Notes under the pieces: model-generated | Told to the model about the DNA's origin: nothing | What the model saw: only the letters and a program-made list of their open reading frames with translations | Database searches by the model: none | Shown here: one piece after another, positions 6,127-7,066 of the stretch | How positions within the stretch are numbered: the stretch's first letter is position 1 | Layout of the letters: each line of letters starts with the position of its first letter | Position numbers and translations under genes: made by a program | From: SVFI01 sp045546735 | GTDB lineage: Bacteria; Bacillota; Clostridia; Lachnospirales; Lachnospiraceae | Direction: 5' to 3' | DNA length: 7,066 nucleotides | Assembly: GCA_045546735.1 (NCBI GenBank) | Contig: JAZQDJ010000112.1 | Coordinates: 1-7,066 of the forward strand

Positions 6127-6142
6127 AAGAAAAAATTTCCCG
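6112..6142. repeat. Inverted repeat CGGGAAA/TTTCCCG spanning the candidate -35
   Basis: CGGGAAA at 6112-6118 is repeated in inverted orientation as TTTCCCG at 6136-6142, with a 17-base spacer containing the -35-like TTGACC. On the transcribed strand no T tract follows it, so it looks more like a protein-binding site than a terminator. Its placement over the promoter is the main reason to list it. Two seven-base half-sites can arise by chance. Confidence 0.35.
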
Positions 6143-6157
6143 GATTTTTATCCATAG

Positions 6158-6207
6158 AAAAAGGAGTGTCGCTCCATAAGATGATTTCTTTTTTAGAAAT
6201 CACTTAT
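6158..6207 (-). terminator. Likely nrdDG transcript end: two consecutive hairpins and a T5 tract
   Basis: Beginning 22 bases after the nrdG stop, the transcribed strand folds into an A/T-rich stem. The arms are 6207-6195 and 6189-6176, giving 13 bp with one bulged base at 6181 and a five-base loop. A small G/C hairpin follows directly, GGAG-CGACA-CTCC at 6175-6163, and then T5 at 6162-6158. The second stem has only four pairs, so it is weak by itself; together the structures make a plausible intrinsic terminator. No other gene separates it from the downstream operon, which has its own promoter-like sequence. Confidence 0.45.
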
Positions 6208-6229
6208 TTTGCAACAACTCCAAATCATC

Positions 6230-6739
6230 TTATAAATAATCTCCGCAGTGCAATACCGGAACTGTCGGATCTGTCTGCTTTAATGTTTTCTTTACATCAA
6301 TGACACGCTGGTTGGAGCTGCCTTTCCAAAGAAGTTTTTCATCTTTGCATGATTCTACAAACTCTCCGTCAACAAGCACATCCACGTACTGCATTGCAGG
6401 ATAATGAAGAATTTTCTCCCACACATCACCTGTATAAAGCCAAATCGTCTTATCCGGATATTTTTCCTTAATTTCAGCCATCAGACTGCGGACACCGACA
6501 CGGTTTGCTGCATGCAGAGGATCTCCGCCCGAAAATGTAATTCCGGAAATATAATTTTTATCTAACTGATCAAAAATCTCCTGCTTTGCTGCTGCATCAA
6601 ATTCAAGACCGCCGTCCGGATCCCAAGTAAGAGGATTCTGACATCCCTTACAACAATGTGTGCATCCTGCCACCCACAAAACGACTCTCAGTCCGTCTCC
6701 GTTTAACATATCATCATGTGTAATGTTGTGATATCTCAT
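6230..6739 (-). CDS. nrdG: Anaerobic ribonucleoside-triphosphate reductase activating protein (radical SAM)
   Basis: NrdG is a small radical-SAM enzyme that binds a 4Fe-4S cluster, cleaves S-adenosylmethionine and abstracts a hydrogen from the active glycine of NrdD. The 169-residue length is close to the usual family size. The cluster motif CxxxCxxC is at residues 26, 30 and 33 (context AGCTHCCKGCQN), and the SAM-contacting GGDP motif is at residues 71-74 (FSGGDPL). The N-terminus RYHNITHDDMLNGDGLR is typical of clostridial NrdG. The ATG start is supported by AGGAAG at 6753-6748, eight bases upstream and directly abutting the nrdD stop codon, which suggests translational coupling in an nrdDG operon. 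The last codons and stop fall inside an inverted repeat described separately. No truncation or missing key residue is seen. Confidence 0.96.
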   Translation of the reverse strand: MRYHNITHDDMLNGDGLRVVLWVAGCTHCCKGCQNPLTWDPDGGLEFDAAAKQEIFDQLDKNYISGITFSGGDPLHAANRVGVRSLMAEIKEKYPDKTIWLYTGDVWEKILHYPAMQYVDVLVDGEFVESCKDEKLLWKGSSNQRVIDVKKTLKQTDPTVPVLHCGDYL

Positions 6740-6753
6740 AAAAAATTCTTCCT

Positions 6754-7066
6754 TTACATACTCTTACGTTCTGCAATCTCCGCCATTTTAGCATCGGAAA
6801 GTCTGGTATCTCCATGGACTCTTGAATATGCTAAATAACCATTCATTCGATCGATTTTCGTAAGATTTCTGCTTCCGCATTTCGGACATACGTCCATCTC
6901 CAGCTCCTGATGTCCGCAATCATCACAGTAAGCCAAAGACATATTTACACCTTCGTAAAATCCCATATCCATTGCGCGGTGAATCAATGTTTTAATTGCC
7001 TCAAAATTATAGTCAATCGGGTATTTTACATACTGAATCTTGCCTCCGTTGGAAAGTTCCCAGAAA
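6754..7066 (-). CDS. nrdD: Anaerobic (class III) ribonucleoside-triphosphate reductase, C-terminal fragment
   Basis: This is the last 103 codons of NrdD; the 5' part lies beyond the window edge, and the frame stays open to the edge. The enzyme reduces ribonucleoside triphosphates to deoxyribonucleotides in the cytoplasm under anaerobic conditions using a glycyl radical. Visible in the fragment are two CxxC pairs (YCDDC and VCPKC, fragment residues 47/50 and 60/63), which match the C-terminal zinc site of the family. After them comes R-M-N-G-Y (residues 73-77), matching the class III RxxGY glycyl-radical motif, so G76 is the likely radical residue. A tail of 27 residues follows the glycine, ending ...ERKSM. 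The downstream neighbour nrdG, 14 bases away, encodes the activase that installs the radical. An internal methionine or TTG in the fragment should not be taken as the start. Identification is secure from motifs plus context. Confidence 0.95.
   Translation of the reverse strand, partial: FWELSNGGKIQYVKYPIDYNFEAIKTLIHRAMDMGFYEGVNMSLAYCDDCGHQELEMDVCPKCGSRNLTKIDRMNGYLAYSRVHGDTRLSDAKMAEIAERKSM

Noticed and set aside
6058..6303. Plus-strand frame starting in the nrdG-regulator gap (ATG at 6181 preceded at a distance by AAGGAG)
   Set aside because: The AAGGAG is about 15 bases from the ATG, the frame runs antisense into nrdG, and its start lies in the terminator hairpin; no support as a gene.

Overview
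The window is AT-rich, low-GC DNA and every gene I can support lies on the minus strand. The genes point to an anaerobic Bacillota (Clostridia, plausibly Lachnospiraceae). The evidence is an oxygen-sensitive class III ribonucleotide reductase pair (nrdD-nrdG), strong AGGAGG ribosome binding sites, and a two-component/ABC-transporter style common in gut Clostridia. The organism assignment is inference.

Layout, read in the direction of transcription (right to left). At 7066-6754 is the C-terminal end of NrdD, with its zinc site and glycyl-radical motif. It is followed after 14 bases by a complete nrdG (6739-6230). A 260-base non-coding stretch (6229-5970) holds likely nrdDG terminator hairpins, a promoter for the next operon, and a structured leader with a terminator-like hairpin only nine bases before the ribosome binding site. 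Next come an OmpR-family response regulator (5969-5250) and, overlapping it by 17 bases, a small single-pass histidine kinase (5266-4352). An 86-base gap, together with the kinase's last codons, carries a tandem A/T-rich repeat that can also fold into a 22-bp hairpin, followed by a possible promoter. Then come an ABC ATPase (4265-3306), two paralogous six-helix permeases (3352-2555 and 2539-1760) and a membrane-anchored S41-family serine peptidase (1750-107). These four genes overlap or are separated by at most 15 bases. A strong intrinsic terminator (96-55) closes the unit.

The most interesting content is the six-gene cassette: regulator, kinase, LanFEG-like transporter, S41 peptidase. The ATPase has a glutamate at the Q-loop position (the 'E-loop' known from lantibiotic immunity LanF proteins), and the permeases have the size and pairing of LanE/LanG. 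No precursor peptide or modification gene is visible. I read it as a stand-alone antimicrobial-peptide sensing and resistance module, comparable in logic to C. difficile cprABC-cprKR and to the streptococcal nsr locus, where an S41 peptidase (NSR) cleaves nisin beside a transporter and a two-component system. Here the transporter is LanFEG-like rather than BceAB-like. The peptidase has four predicted N-terminal membrane helices plus a PDZ-like segment, so it is not a standard NSR. Substrate and function are inferred, not shown.
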